Source of the DNA: Pseudomonas sp. NFACC02
GTDB taxonomy: Bacteria > Pseudomonadota > Gammaproteobacteria > Pseudomonadales > Pseudomonadaceae
Assembly: GCF_900110765.1 (NCBI RefSeq)
Contig: NZ_FOEO01000049.1
Coordinates: 1 to 39,387, forward strand
Direction of reading: 5' to 3'
DNA: 39,387 nucleotides
Part shown: positions 8,510 to 15,934 of the stretch, piece by piece
Layout: every line of letters starts with the position of its first letter
Numbering within the stretch: position 1 is the stretch's first letter
Position numbers and translations under genes: made by a program
Notes under the pieces: generated by a model
Seen by the model: only the letters and a program-made list of their open reading frames with translations
What the model was told of the DNA's origin: nothing
The model's database searches: none

Positions 8510-8600
8510 GTGGGAGCGAGCTTGCTCGCGAAAAGGATTCATCAGACACCCGATATGCAGCGGGTTGTCCTACGCCTTCGCGAGCAAGCTCGATCCCGCA
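8510..8600. repeat. Second-family REP pair (GTGGGAGCGAGCTTGCTCGCG)
   Basis: The left unit GTGGGAGCGAGCTTGCTCGC and right unit CTTCGCGAGCAAGCTCGATCC are inverted copies separated by about 50 bases. The GTGG foot and self-complementary core are those of the widespread P. fluorescens/P. syringae REP class, different from the GTAG family that matches the local RAYT. It sits between convergent genes. Confidence 0.82.
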
Positions 8601-8635
8601 GAAATCTCCACACTTTCACATCTACGACACAAACA

Positions 8636-8670
8636 AAAACGCCCCCGGCCTTTCGACCGGGGGCGTTTTC
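8636..8670. terminator. Rho-independent terminator of typA (bidirectional)
   Basis: The stem GCCCCCGG / CCGGGGGC (8641-8648 and 8657-8664) is followed by GTTTTCGTT on the plus strand and by GTTTTTGTTTG on the minus strand. It lies just after the typA stop at 8687 and can also stop readthrough from the YkgJ gene. Confidence 0.9.
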
Positions 8671-8686
8671 GTTCAGCCGGGGCTAG

Positions 8687-10507
8687 TTACGCCTTGGCTT
8701 TCTTGGCAGCGCGGGTACGCTCGCTTTCGTCGAGGATCTTCTTGCGAAGACGGATCGACTTAGGCGTAACTTCACACAGCTCGTCTTCCTGGATGTATTC
8801 CAGCGCCTGTTCCAGGGTGAAGCGAACAGGTGGGACCAGAGCGATGGTTTCGTCTTTACCCGAAGCACGCATGTTGTCGAGCTTCTTGCCCTTGGTAGGG
8901 TTGACGCCCAGGTCGTTGTCACGGCTGTTCTGGCCAACGATCTGACCGTTGTAGATTTCCTGACCGTGTTCAACGAACAGCTTGCCACGCGCCTGCAGGG
9001 TTTCCAGCGAGTAGGTCAGTGCCTTACCGGTTTCAACCGAAACCAGTACGCCGTTCTGACGGCCAGACATGTGGCCCGACTTCACGGTGTCGTAGCGATC
9101 GAAGATCGAGGTCAGGATGCCAGCACCGTTGGTCAGGGTCAGGAACTGGTTACGGAAACCGATCAGACCACGAGCAGGGATGTTGTATTCCAGACGCACA
9201 CGGCCCTTGCCATCCGGCACCATGTTGCTCAGGTCGCCTTTACGCAGACCCATCTCTTCCATGACCTTGCCCTGAGCTTCTTCAGGGATGTCGATGGTCA
9301 CGTTTTCGTACGGTTCCTGCTTCACGCCGTCAACTTCACGGATGATCACTTCAGGACGGCCCAGGGCCAGCTCGAAGCCTTCGCGACGCATGGTTTCGAT
9401 CAGTACCGACAGGTGCAGCTCACCACGGCCGGAAACCTTGAACTTGTCAGCCGAGTCGCCTTCTTCAACGCGCAGTGCAACGTTGTACAGCAGCTCTTTG
9501 TCCAGACGGTCCTTGATGTTACGGGACGTCACGAACTTGCCTTCCTTACCGCAGAATGGCGAGTCGTTGACCTGGAAGGTCATGGAAACGGTCGGCTCGT
9601 CAACGGTCAACGGCTTCATCGCTTCAACGACAGTCGGGTCGCACAGGGTGTCGGAGATGAACAGCTCTTCGAAGCCGCTGATGCAGACGATGTCGCCGGC
9701 AGCTGCTTCTTCAACGTCGATGCGGTGCAGGCCGTGGTGACCCATCAGCTTGAGGATACGACCGTTGCGACGCTTGCCGTCAGCGCTGATCGCCACCACC
9801 GGGGTGTTTGGCTTGACGCGACCGCGAGCGATACGGCCAACACCGATGACGCCCAGGAAGCTGTTGTAGTCCAGTGCCGAAATCTGCATCTGGAAAGGAC
9901 CGTCACGGTCGACTTTCGGCGGCGGGACGTGATCGACGACCGCCTGGTACAGCGGAGTCATGTCTTCGGCCATGTCGGTGTGGTCCAGACCTGCGATGCC
10001 GTTGATGGCAGAGGCGTAGACGACCTGGAAGTCCAGTTGCTCTTCGGTAGCCCCCAGGTTGTCGAACAGATCGAAGATCTGGTCCAGAACCCAGTCAGGA
10101 CGCGCGCCCGGACGGTCAACCTTGTTGATGACCACGATTGGACGCAGGCCGGCTTCGAACGCCTTCTTGGTCACGAAACGGGTTTGCGGCATAGGGCCGT
10201 CTTGAGCGTCGACCAGCAGCAGAACGGAGTCAACCATCGACATCACGCGCTCTACTTCACCGCCGAAGTCGGCGTGGCCCGGGGTGTCAACGATGTTGAT
10301 GTGGTAGCCATTCCAGTTGATCGCGGTGTTCTTCGCGAGAATGGTAATACCGCGCTCTTTTTCCTGGTCGTTGGAGTCCATCACGCGTTCGTCGTTGAGC
10401 TCGTTGCGCTCAAGGGTGCCGGACTGGCGCAAAAGCTTGTCGACGAGGGTGGTTTTACCGTGGTCAACGTGAGCAATGATGGCGATGTTGCGTAGATTTT
10501 CGATCAC
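8687..10507 (-). CDS. typA: Ribosome-associated GTPase TypA/BipA
   Basis: A translational GTPase of the EF-G superfamily that binds the 70S ribosome and helps 50S assembly and stress adaptation. The 606-residue length is normal. Motifs: G1 AHVDHGKTTLVDKLL (about residues 11-25), G2 in KERGITILAKNTAI, G3 DTPGHADFGGEVERV, and G4 NKVDRPGA; then domain II and the BipA-specific C-terminal domain ending in KILDESERTRAAKKAKA. The start is a GTG at 10507 (VIENLRNIAIIAHVDHGK), the expected N-terminus of the family. Codon use is strongly biased to preferred codons, as expected for a highly expressed gene. It is a monocistronic unit between its terminator and thiI. Confidence 0.97.
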   Translation of the reverse strand: MIENLRNIAIIAHVDHGKTTLVDKLLRQSGTLERNELNDERVMDSNDQEKERGITILAKNTAINWNGYHINIVDTPGHADFGGEVERVMSMVDSVLLLVDAQDGPMPQTRFVTKKAFEAGLRPIVVINKVDRPGARPDWVLDQIFDLFDNLGATEEQLDFQVVYASAINGIAGLDHTDMAEDMTPLYQAVVDHVPPPKVDRDGPFQMQISALDYNSFLGVIGVGRIARGRVKPNTPVVAISADGKRRNGRILKLMGHHGLHRIDVEEAAAGDIVCISGFEELFISDTLCDPTVVEAMKPLTVDEPTVSMTFQVNDSPFCGKEGKFVTSRNIKDRLDKELLYNVALRVEEGDSADKFKVSGRGELHLSVLIETMRREGFELALGRPEVIIREVDGVKQEPYENVTIDIPEEAQGKVMEEMGLRKGDLSNMVPDGKGRVRLEYNIPARGLIGFRNQFLTLTNGAGILTSIFDRYDTVKSGHMSGRQNGVLVSVETGKALTYSLETLQARGKLFVEHGQEIYNGQIVGQNSRDNDLGVNPTKGKKLDNMRASGKDETIALVPPVRFTLEQALEYIQEDELCEVTPKSIRLRKKILDESERTRAAKKAKA

Positions 10508-10646
10508 TTGTGTATCTCGATCAGAGGATTCGGTCAGCTGCTTAGTGTAGGCAGCTATGAACAGTAGAACCGGCTAAAGCCGTTACGGCTGACGACTGGT
10601 GTCGGGGGGCCGGTGACGCAAGCCACAGGCAAACAGCCCCGGGCAC

Positions 10647-12101
10647 TTAGCTCGGTCGATAAACGCGCACATTGGCATGCCCCTCACTGAGCAAATGATG
10701 AGCATGCAGGCGACTCATGACGCCTTTGTCGCAATACAGCAGGTACTGGCGCGTGTGATCCAGTTCCTTGAAACGGCTGTTCAGTGCAAAGAACGGCAGC
10801 GTTTGTACTTCAACGCCCGACAGTTCCAGCGGACGGTCTTCGGCTTCATCCGGGTGCCGGATGTCGATGACCACCTGTCCGGCCAGAGCCTGACTGACTT
10901 CTTCGACCTGAACATCCTGACCCAACTCCTCGATCACGCGATCGATGGGCACCAGACGGGCGTTTTCGAGCGCACGCTCGAGGACTGCCATGTCGAATTC
11001 TTTTTCTTCATGCTCGACGCGGTGGCGTTTGGCCGCGGTCTTTGGATTGACCGAGATCACACCGCAATATTCCGGCATGTGGCGGGCAAAATCGCCGGTG
11101 CCGATCTCGTCGGCCAGGTCGATGATGTCCTGCTTGTGACTGGCGATCAGCGGGCGCAGAACCAGCTTTTCAGTCACGCAATCGATAACCGACAGGTTAG
11201 GCAATGTCTGGCTGGACACCTGGGAAATCGCTTCCCCGGTCACCAGCGCGTCGATTTCCAGCCTGTCGGCCATATGGGTCGCAGCGCGCAACATCATACG
11301 CTTCAATACTACGCCCATATGACTGTTATCGACTTTTCCGAGAATTTCTCCCAGAACTTCCTCGAACGGTACGCTGATGAACAGCACCCGCTGCGAACTG
11401 CCGTACTTCTTCCAGATGAAGTGCGCAACTTCCATCACGCCCAGCTCATGGGCTCTGCCGCCCAGATTGAAAAAGCAGAAATGGCTCATCAGGCCGCGAC
11501 GCATCACCTGATACGCCGCAACGGTGGAGTCGAAACCACCCGACATCAGCACCAGCGTCTGCTCCAGCGAGCCCAGCGGATACCCGCCGATGCTGTTGTG
11601 CTGGCTGTGAATCACGAACAGGCGCTGATCGCGAATCTCGAGGCGCACCTCGACTTCCGGCGCTTTCAGGGAGATACCTGCCGCACCGCATTCGCGACGC
11701 AGTTTGCTGCCCACGTACTTCTCGACATCCATGGAGCTGAAGTCGTGATGACCGGCGCGCTTGCAGCGCACTGAAAAAATCTTGCCAGGCAGGGCATCAC
11801 CGAAGTGCAGCCTGCACTTCTCGTAGATGTCATCCATGTCACCCAGCGGGTACTGATCGACCTGCAGGAAATGGGCGATGCCGGGCATACAGCTCAGGCG
11901 TTCGGTCATTTCATGGAGGATCCTGGAATCCTGGACCTTCGTTTCGACCTCGAGGTTGTCCCACACGCCATCGACCACCAGTGCCGGGTCCAGATCACGG
12001 AGCACGGTACGGATGTTTTTGGCCAGCTGCTTGATGAAGCGCTTGCGCACAGGCCGGCTTTTGATAGTGATTTCCGGGAAAACTTTGACGATTAGTTTCA
12101 T
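10647..12101 (-). CDS. thiI: tRNA uracil 4-sulfurtransferase
   Basis: Transfers sulfur to U8 of tRNA (s4U) and, in species that use it so, to ThiS for thiazole synthesis. The 484-residue protein has an N-terminal ferredoxin-like/THUMP part (about 1-165), a PP-loop ATP pyrophosphatase motif LMSGGFDSTVAA, the conserved MPEYCGVISVNPKTAAK with the first catalytic Cys, and a C-terminal rhodanese domain with the persulfide Cys in YLLYCDKGVM (about residue 457). Both Cys needed for the disulfide mechanism are present. The start at 12101 (MKLIVKVFPEITIKSRPVRK) is the family start; an earlier in-frame ATG at 12164 lies inside the promoter. A good sigma-70 promoter precedes it. Confidence 0.96.
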   Translation of the reverse strand: MKLIVKVFPEITIKSRPVRKRFIKQLAKNIRTVLRDLDPALVVDGVWDNLEVETKVQDSRILHEMTERLSCMPGIAHFLQVDQYPLGDMDDIYEKCRLHFGDALPGKIFSVRCKRAGHHDFSSMDVEKYVGSKLRRECGAAGISLKAPEVEVRLEIRDQRLFVIHSQHNSIGGYPLGSLEQTLVLMSGGFDSTVAAYQVMRRGLMSHFCFFNLGGRAHELGVMEVAHFIWKKYGSSQRVLFISVPFEEVLGEILGKVDNSHMGVVLKRMMLRAATHMADRLEIDALVTGEAISQVSSQTLPNLSVIDCVTEKLVLRPLIASHKQDIIDLADEIGTGDFARHMPEYCGVISVNPKTAAKRHRVEHEEKEFDMAVLERALENARLVPIDRVIEELGQDVQVEEVSQALAGQVVIDIRHPDEAEDRPLELSGVEVQTLPFFALNSRFKELDHTRQYLLYCDKGVMSRLHAHHLLSEGHANVRVYRPS

Positions 12102-12143
12102 GAAAACAGCGCGCGAGGTGCCGGTCGAAAAAGGGGGGCGCGG

Positions 12144-12171
12144 ATTATAGCGGAAATTGCTCAAGGTTTAA
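12144..12171 (-). promoter_or_regulatory. Sigma-70 promoter of thiI
   Basis: On the minus strand a perfect -10 TATAAT (12149-12144) lies 16 bases after a partial -35 TTAAAC (12171-12166). The -10 is 42 bases before the thiI start codon. Confidence 0.5.
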
Positions 12172-12196
12172 CCAGTTATCGTACAGCCAATCATCA

Positions 12197-12213
12197 GCGC
12201 ACCAAAAAGTGAC
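12197..12213 (+). promoter_or_regulatory. Weaker NtrC-like site (site 1) upstream of glnA
   Basis: GCGCACCAAAAAGTGAC holds GCAC and GTGA in inverted order with a 6-base spacer, so it is a half-good copy of the NtrC consensus GCAC-N7-GTGC. Its centre is about 138 bases before the predicted sigma-54 start and 31 bases (three helical turns) from the strong site, which is the reason for calling it. Confidence 0.5.
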
Positions 12214-12227
12214 TGTATACAATTCTA

Positions 12228-12246
12228 GCGCACCGATTCAGTGCGC
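12228..12246 (+). promoter_or_regulatory. Strong NtrC-like enhancer site (site 2) upstream of glnA
   Basis: GCGCACCGATTCAGTGCGC is a perfect inverted repeat GCGCAC-N7-GTGCGC and fits GCAC-N7-GTGC, the core of E. coli NtrC sites. Its centre lies about 107 bases before the predicted transcription start, close to the -108 site of E. coli glnA. Confidence 0.75.
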
Positions 12247-12317
12247 CAGTTTTCACATATGCGACGTTTTTCGCCCTAAAACCGGTTGTTTTCCGCAGAA
12301 AACCCAACACAGGGCAC

Positions 12318-12333
12318 TGGCATGCAAATTGCT
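12318..12333 (+). promoter_or_regulatory. Sigma-54 promoter of glnA
   Basis: TGGCATGCAAATTGCT matches the sigma-54 consensus TGGCACG-N4-TTGCW at all positions but one, with GG and GC correctly spaced for -24/-12. Transcription would begin near 12344, leaving a leader of about 90 bases before the glnA ATG. Confidence 0.85.
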
Positions 12334-12432
12334 CCCTTGTGAGGCAGGTTGCCTTGGCCGACTATCGCGCCCGGCATCACCCAAATTAAAGGGCCAACAA
12401 CTATCCAGCCCTAATCCACCCCGGAGGACAAC

Positions 12433-13839
12433 ATGTCGAAGTCGGTTCAACTCATCAAAGATCATGACGTTAAGTGGATTGATCTGCGCTTCACGGACAC
12501 CAAAGGCACTCAGCACCACGTGACCATGCCAGCTCGCGATGCGCTGGAAGACGATTTCTTCGAAGTCGGCAAAATGTTCGACGGTTCCTCCATCTCTGGC
12601 TGGAAAGGCATCGAAGCCTCCGACATGATCCTGCTGCCGGACGACGAAACCGCCGTTCTGGACCCGTTCACCGAAGAGCCGACCCTGATCCTGGTTTGCG
12701 ACATCATCGAACCTTCGACCATGCAAGGTTACGACCGCGACCCACGCGCAATCGCTCACCGCGCCGAGGAATACCTGAAGTCCACCGGTATCGGTGACAC
12801 CGTATTCGCCGGTCCAGAGCCAGAATTCTTCATCTTCGACGAAGTGAAGTTCAAATCCGACATCTCCGGCTCCATGTTCAAGATCTTCTCCGAACAAGGT
12901 TCGTGGATGTCCGACGCTGATATCGAAGGCGGTAACAAGGGCCACCGTCCAGGTATCAAAGGCGGCTACTTCCCTGTTCCACCGTTCGACCACGACCACG
13001 AAATCCGCACCGCAATGTGCAACGCCCTGGAAGAAATGGGTCAGGTCGTCGAAGTTCACCACCACGAAGTGGCAACCGCTGGCCAGAACGAAATCGGCGT
13101 GAAATTCAACACGCTGGTCAAGAAGGCTGACGAAGTTCAGACCCTGAAATACGTGGTACACAACGTTGCCGACGCTTACGGCCGCACCGCCACCTTCATG
13201 CCTAAGCCTCTGTACGGCGACAACGGCTCGGGTATGCACGTACACATGTCCATCGCCAAAGATGGCAAGAACACCTTCGCAGGCGAAGGTTATGCCGGGC
13301 TGTCCGACACCGCTCTGTACTTCATCGGCGGTATCATCAAGCACGGTAAGGCGCTGAACGGCTTCACCAACCCTTCGACCAACTCCTACAAGCGTCTGGT
13401 CCCAGGTTTTGAAGCACCGGTGATGCTGGCCTACTCGGCTCGCAACCGTTCCGCTTCGATCCGTATTCCTTACGTTTCCAGCCCACGCGGCCGTCGTATC
13501 GAAGCACGCTTCCCGGATCCATCGGCTAACCCATACCTGGCGTTCGCCGCTCTGCTGATGGCTGGCCTGGACGGCATCCAGAACAAGATCCACCCTGGCG
13601 ATGCAGCCGACAAAAACCTGTACGACCTGCCGCCAGAAGAAGCAGCAGAGATCCCACAAGTTTGCGGCAGCCTGAAAGAAGCCCTGGAAGAGCTGGACAA
13701 GGGCCGCGCATTCCTGACCAAAGGCGGCGTATTCAGCGATGACTTCATCGACGCTTACATCGCGCTGAAATCGGAAGAAGAAATCAAGGTACGTACCTTC
13801 GTACACCCACTGGAATACGAGCTGTACTACAGCTGCTGA
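12433..13839 (+). CDS. glnA: Glutamine synthetase type I (GSI-beta)
   Basis: Makes glutamine from glutamate, ammonia and ATP; cytosolic dodecamer and the main ammonia-assimilating enzyme. The 468-residue length and sequence are those of GSI-beta. Visible motifs: the N-terminal FDGSSISGWKGIEASDM latch, metal-binding GPEPEFFIFDE, HHHEVATAGQNEIG, GSGMHVHMS, NPSTNSYKRLVPGFEAP and the ATP site NRSASIRIPYV. The adenylylation Tyr397 is present in NLYDLPPEEA, so activity can be modulated by GlnE. The start follows a strong GGAGGA at 12422. Codon use is strongly biased, matching high expression. Transcription is controlled by the sigma-54/NtrC sites upstream, and ntrBC lie downstream, separated by a terminator and three small genes. 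Confidence 0.98.
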   Translation: MSKSVQLIKDHDVKWIDLRFTDTKGTQHHVTMPARDALEDDFFEVGKMFDGSSISGWKGIEASDMILLPDDETAVLDPFTEEPTLILVCDIIEPSTMQGYDRDPRAIAHRAEEYLKSTGIGDTVFAGPEPEFFIFDEVKFKSDISGSMFKIFSEQGSWMSDADIEGGNKGHRPGIKGGYFPVPPFDHDHEIRTAMCNALEEMGQVVEVHHHEVATAGQNEIGVKFNTLVKKADEVQTLKYVVHNVADAYGRTATFMPKPLYGDNGSGMHVHMSIAKDGKNTFAGEGYAGLSDTALYFIGGIIKHGKALNGFTNPSTNSYKRLVPGFEAPVMLAYSARNRSASIRIPYVSSPRGRRIEARFPDPSANPYLAFAALLMAGLDGIQNKIHPGDAADKNLYDLPPEEAAEIPQVCGSLKEALEELDKGRAFLTKGGVFSDDFIDAYIALKSEEEIKVRTFVHPLEYELYYSC

Positions 13840-13871
13840 TCCAGTCGCGCAAGCCTGGCTGCGTGAAAGAG

Positions 13872-13898
13872 AGGCCTCCTTCGGGAGGCCTTTTTTAT
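13872..13898 (+). terminator. Rho-independent terminator of glnA
   Basis: The stem AGGCCTCC / GGAGGCCT with a TTCG tetraloop is followed by TTTTTTATT, 33 bases after the glnA stop. It separates glnA from the downstream genes, so ntrBC probably need their own promoter. Confidence 0.93.
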
Positions 13899-13994
13899 TG
13901 CGCGATGTGTTGACTATAAATATGTACCGCAGATGGAAAAACCGTTCCTGACACCCTTGCTGGCTCTCATCACAACCTTCGCAAGGATCGCCCC

Positions 13995-14426
13995 ATGCTC
14001 AGAAACGCAGCGGCTTACCTGTTAGCCCCCACGATGCTGCTCAGTGGATGCGCCACTGCCCACAACACCGAGCCCACAAAAGCCCCCGCCGTCGAATCCA
14101 GCGTACTGCTCAAAAGCAGCCGCTCATGGGATGGCACGCCTTACGTCGCGTACCCGTCTGGAACGCCGGAGCTGACCGTGCTCAAAATCAGGATCCCCGC
14201 CAACACGGCCCTTAATTGGCATCAGCATCCGATGCCGAACGCCGCCTACGTGGTATCCGGCGAACTCAAGGTGGAAACCCGAGAGGGCGGCAAGTCGATA
14301 ATGTTGAAAGCCGGAGACGTGCTGCCTGAGATGGTCGACCAGCAGCACCGCGGAGTAACCGCAGCGCGAGCGGTCGAATTGGTCGTGTTCTATGCTGGCA
14401 CCCCGGGCCTGCCGCTGTCACAGTAG
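13995..14426 (+). CDS. Cupin-domain lipoprotein
   Basis: A 143-residue protein with a type II signal peptide: a hydrophobic run ending in the lipobox LLSGC (Cys19), followed by a Thr/Pro/Ala linker. Residues about 55-135 form a small cupin: LNWHQHPMPNAAYVVSGELKVETREG (metal-binding His pair) then LKAGDVLPEMVDQQHRGVT. It is therefore likely anchored to a membrane on the periplasmic side and could bind a metal and a small ligand; the substrate is unknown. It has its own 155-base upstream region after the glnA terminator and is followed 46 bases later by the first DUF4124 gene. The link with nitrogen metabolism is only positional. Confidence 0.82.
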   Translation: MLRNAAAYLLAPTMLLSGCATAHNTEPTKAPAVESSVLLKSSRSWDGTPYVAYPSGTPELTVLKIRIPANTALNWHQHPMPNAAYVVSGELKVETREGGKSIMLKAGDVLPEMVDQQHRGVTAARAVELVVFYAGTPGLPLSQ

Positions 14427-14472
14427 CGCCTTGCGACCTGTTGTTGACCTTGCCGTCGTCATTGGAGTGTTC

Positions 14473-15000
14473 ATGCGTCGAAGCCTCGCCCTTCTGCTGC
14501 TGATAGTGGTCATGCCCGCCGTTGCGCAGATCTACAAGTACACCGACGCCGACGGCAATACGGCCTACAGCAACCAGCCCCCAAACGGCACCCGGTCCGA
14601 GACGGTCGAGTTGCCCCCGCTCAACAGCGTACCGACCGTTGCACCGGCGCCCGCTACCACAAGTGCGCCACAAAACCAGAGCCAGGCACCGGAAAACACA
14701 GCGGCCTATTCCGTGCTGGAACTGACCGACCTGCCGGATGGTGAAGCGCTGCGCGCCAATAACGGTACCTTTACGGTCGGCGTCGCAATACAACCGCGCC
14801 TGCAATCGGGTCACCTGCTGCAACTTGTGATCGATGGCAGGCCTTACGGGCAGCCCACCAACATCCCGCGCCTGCAAGTGATGGAGCTCGACCGCGGCGA
14901 GCACAGCCTTGCCGTACAGGTCCTGCAGGGCGACGAGTTGATCCAGCAAAGCCAGACGATCACCCTCACAGTGCAGCGAGTCCATGTCGGCAGACCGTAA
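14473..15000 (+). CDS. DUF4124 exported protein, copy 1
   Basis: A 175-residue exported protein with a signal peptide (MRRSLALLLLIVVMPAVAQ) and an N-terminal DUF4124 motif, IYKYTDADGNTAYSNQPP (about residues 19-36). A Pro/Ala/Gln-rich linker follows and then a C-terminal beta-type domain (GHLLQLVIDGRPYG ... LDRGEHSLAVQVLQG). The start at 14473 is chosen because it begins the signal peptide; GGAG lies 8 bases upstream. It overlaps the next gene, a paralogue, by 17 bases, so the two are coupled. DUF4124 genes between glnA and ntrB are usual in Pseudomonas; their function is unknown. Confidence 0.85.
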   Translation: MRRSLALLLLIVVMPAVAQIYKYTDADGNTAYSNQPPNGTRSETVELPPLNSVPTVAPAPATTSAPQNQSQAPENTAAYSVLELTDLPDGEALRANNGTFTVGVAIQPRLQSGHLLQLVIDGRPYGQPTNIPRLQVMELDRGEHSLAVQVLQGDELIQQSQTITLTVQRVHVGRP

Positions 15001-15628
15001 AGCCACCTGGCTGCAATGCGCGCTCATTGCACTGTTGATGCTCATCGGCCACTCGGCGGTGGCCGAGGTTTATACCTACATCGACGCCGAGGGTAACCGG
15101 GTATTCACCGATCAACCGCGACGCAATGCCAAAAAGGTCGACATCGCCCCCAGCAATCAGATCAAGGCCGCGCCGAAGAAACCCAGTCAGGCATCGAACG
15201 CCAAAGACAAGCCCGCCCCTTTGTTTCGCTATCAGTTGCTACGCATTCTGGCGCCAGAGCCCGACAGCACGATTCGCGATATTCAGGGCAACCTGATCGT
15301 GACCGTCACCAACGACCCTGAGCTTCAGCCTGGTCACACATACCGCCTGCTAGTGGACAGCAAGGTTTACGGCGGAGCCAGTCGCAGCCCGGTGTTTCCT
15401 CTGGCCAACCTGGATCGTGGGACACATCAACTGTCGGTCGAAATCGTTGACGAGTTCGGAAGGGTGGCGGAACGAACCCCTAATCAGCCATTCCACGTGA
15501 TGCGAATTTCCCTGGCTCAGAAGCGTCTTGCCCAACCCTGCAAGACCGACGATTACGGCGTGCGTCCCGAGTGCCCTGTCAAGGACAAGCCTCCTGAGAA
15601 GAAGAGCAGCATCCTGCCTTTTTTCTGA
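14984..15628 (+). CDS. DUF4124 exported protein, copy 2
   Basis: A 214-residue paralogue of the preceding protein. After a hydrophobic N-terminus (about residues 9-27, WLQCALIALLMLIGHSAVAE) comes the DUF4124 motif VYTYIDAEGNRVFTDQP, a Lys/Ala/Pro linker, and the same C-terminal fold (GHTYRLLVDSKVYGG ... LDRGTHQLSVEIVDEFGRV). A Lys-rich tail ends KDKPPEKKSSILPFF. The start overlaps the end of copy 1. The parallel domain order shows a tandem duplication followed by divergence. Likely periplasmic; role unknown. Confidence 0.85.
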   Translation: MSADRKATWLQCALIALLMLIGHSAVAEVYTYIDAEGNRVFTDQPRRNAKKVDIAPSNQIKAAPKKPSQASNAKDKPAPLFRYQLLRILAPEPDSTIRDIQGNLIVTVTNDPELQPGHTYRLLVDSKVYGGASRSPVFPLANLDRGTHQLSVEIVDEFGRVAERTPNQPFHVMRISLAQKRLAQPCKTDDYGVRPECPVKDKPPEKKSSILPFF

Positions 15629-15793
15629 TAACTCACACATGACTGGCTAAGCTCCATAATGGTGCGCAAGCTGAACAAACGCGATGCAAAAAATCCCATT
15701 TTGGTTCACGGATCATGCGCTGTTGCCCATTCTTCGGGCTATCCGTGCAAAAAACGCTCGAAATGACTCGCCCGGCGCTTCTTTTCGGAGCCT

Positions 15794-15809
15794 TGGTTTG
15801 GTTTTTGCA
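15794..15809 (+). promoter_or_regulatory. Possible sigma-54 promoter for ntrB
   Basis: TGGTTTGGTTTTTGCA keeps the essential GG and GC with correct spacing plus the TT before GC, but lacks the CAC of the consensus TGGCACG-N4-TTGCW. It lies 126 bases before the ntrB start. No good NtrC site was found near it. Confidence 0.45.
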
Positions 15810-15829
15810 TTTTCAAACAGATAAGCAAC

Positions 15830-15855
15830 GGCAAGCCGGTACCGAGCGGCTTGCC
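15830..15855 (+). promoter_or_regulatory. Hairpin in the ntrB leader
   Basis: GGCAAGCC and GGCTTGCC form a perfect 8-base-pair stem with a 10-base loop. If the sigma-54-like site upstream is used, the hairpin starts about ten bases after the transcription start. There is no T-run, so it is not a terminator; it may stabilise the mRNA or be an operator. Confidence 0.45.
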
Positions 15856-15934
15856 AGCGCTGGCGAAGACCAACCAGAGCCTGCACGTTTGGGCCCTCCC
15901 ACGTGTAATGCGCCAAAAGAGGTCAACGAGATTC

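Noticed and set aside
8966..10495. 509-codon plus-strand frame opposite typA
   Set aside because: Antisense shadow of the strongly conserved TypA frame; no ribosome binding site and no known family.
12253..13806. 517-codon minus-strand frame opposite glnA
   Set aside because: Antisense shadow of glutamine synthetase, produced by biased codon use.
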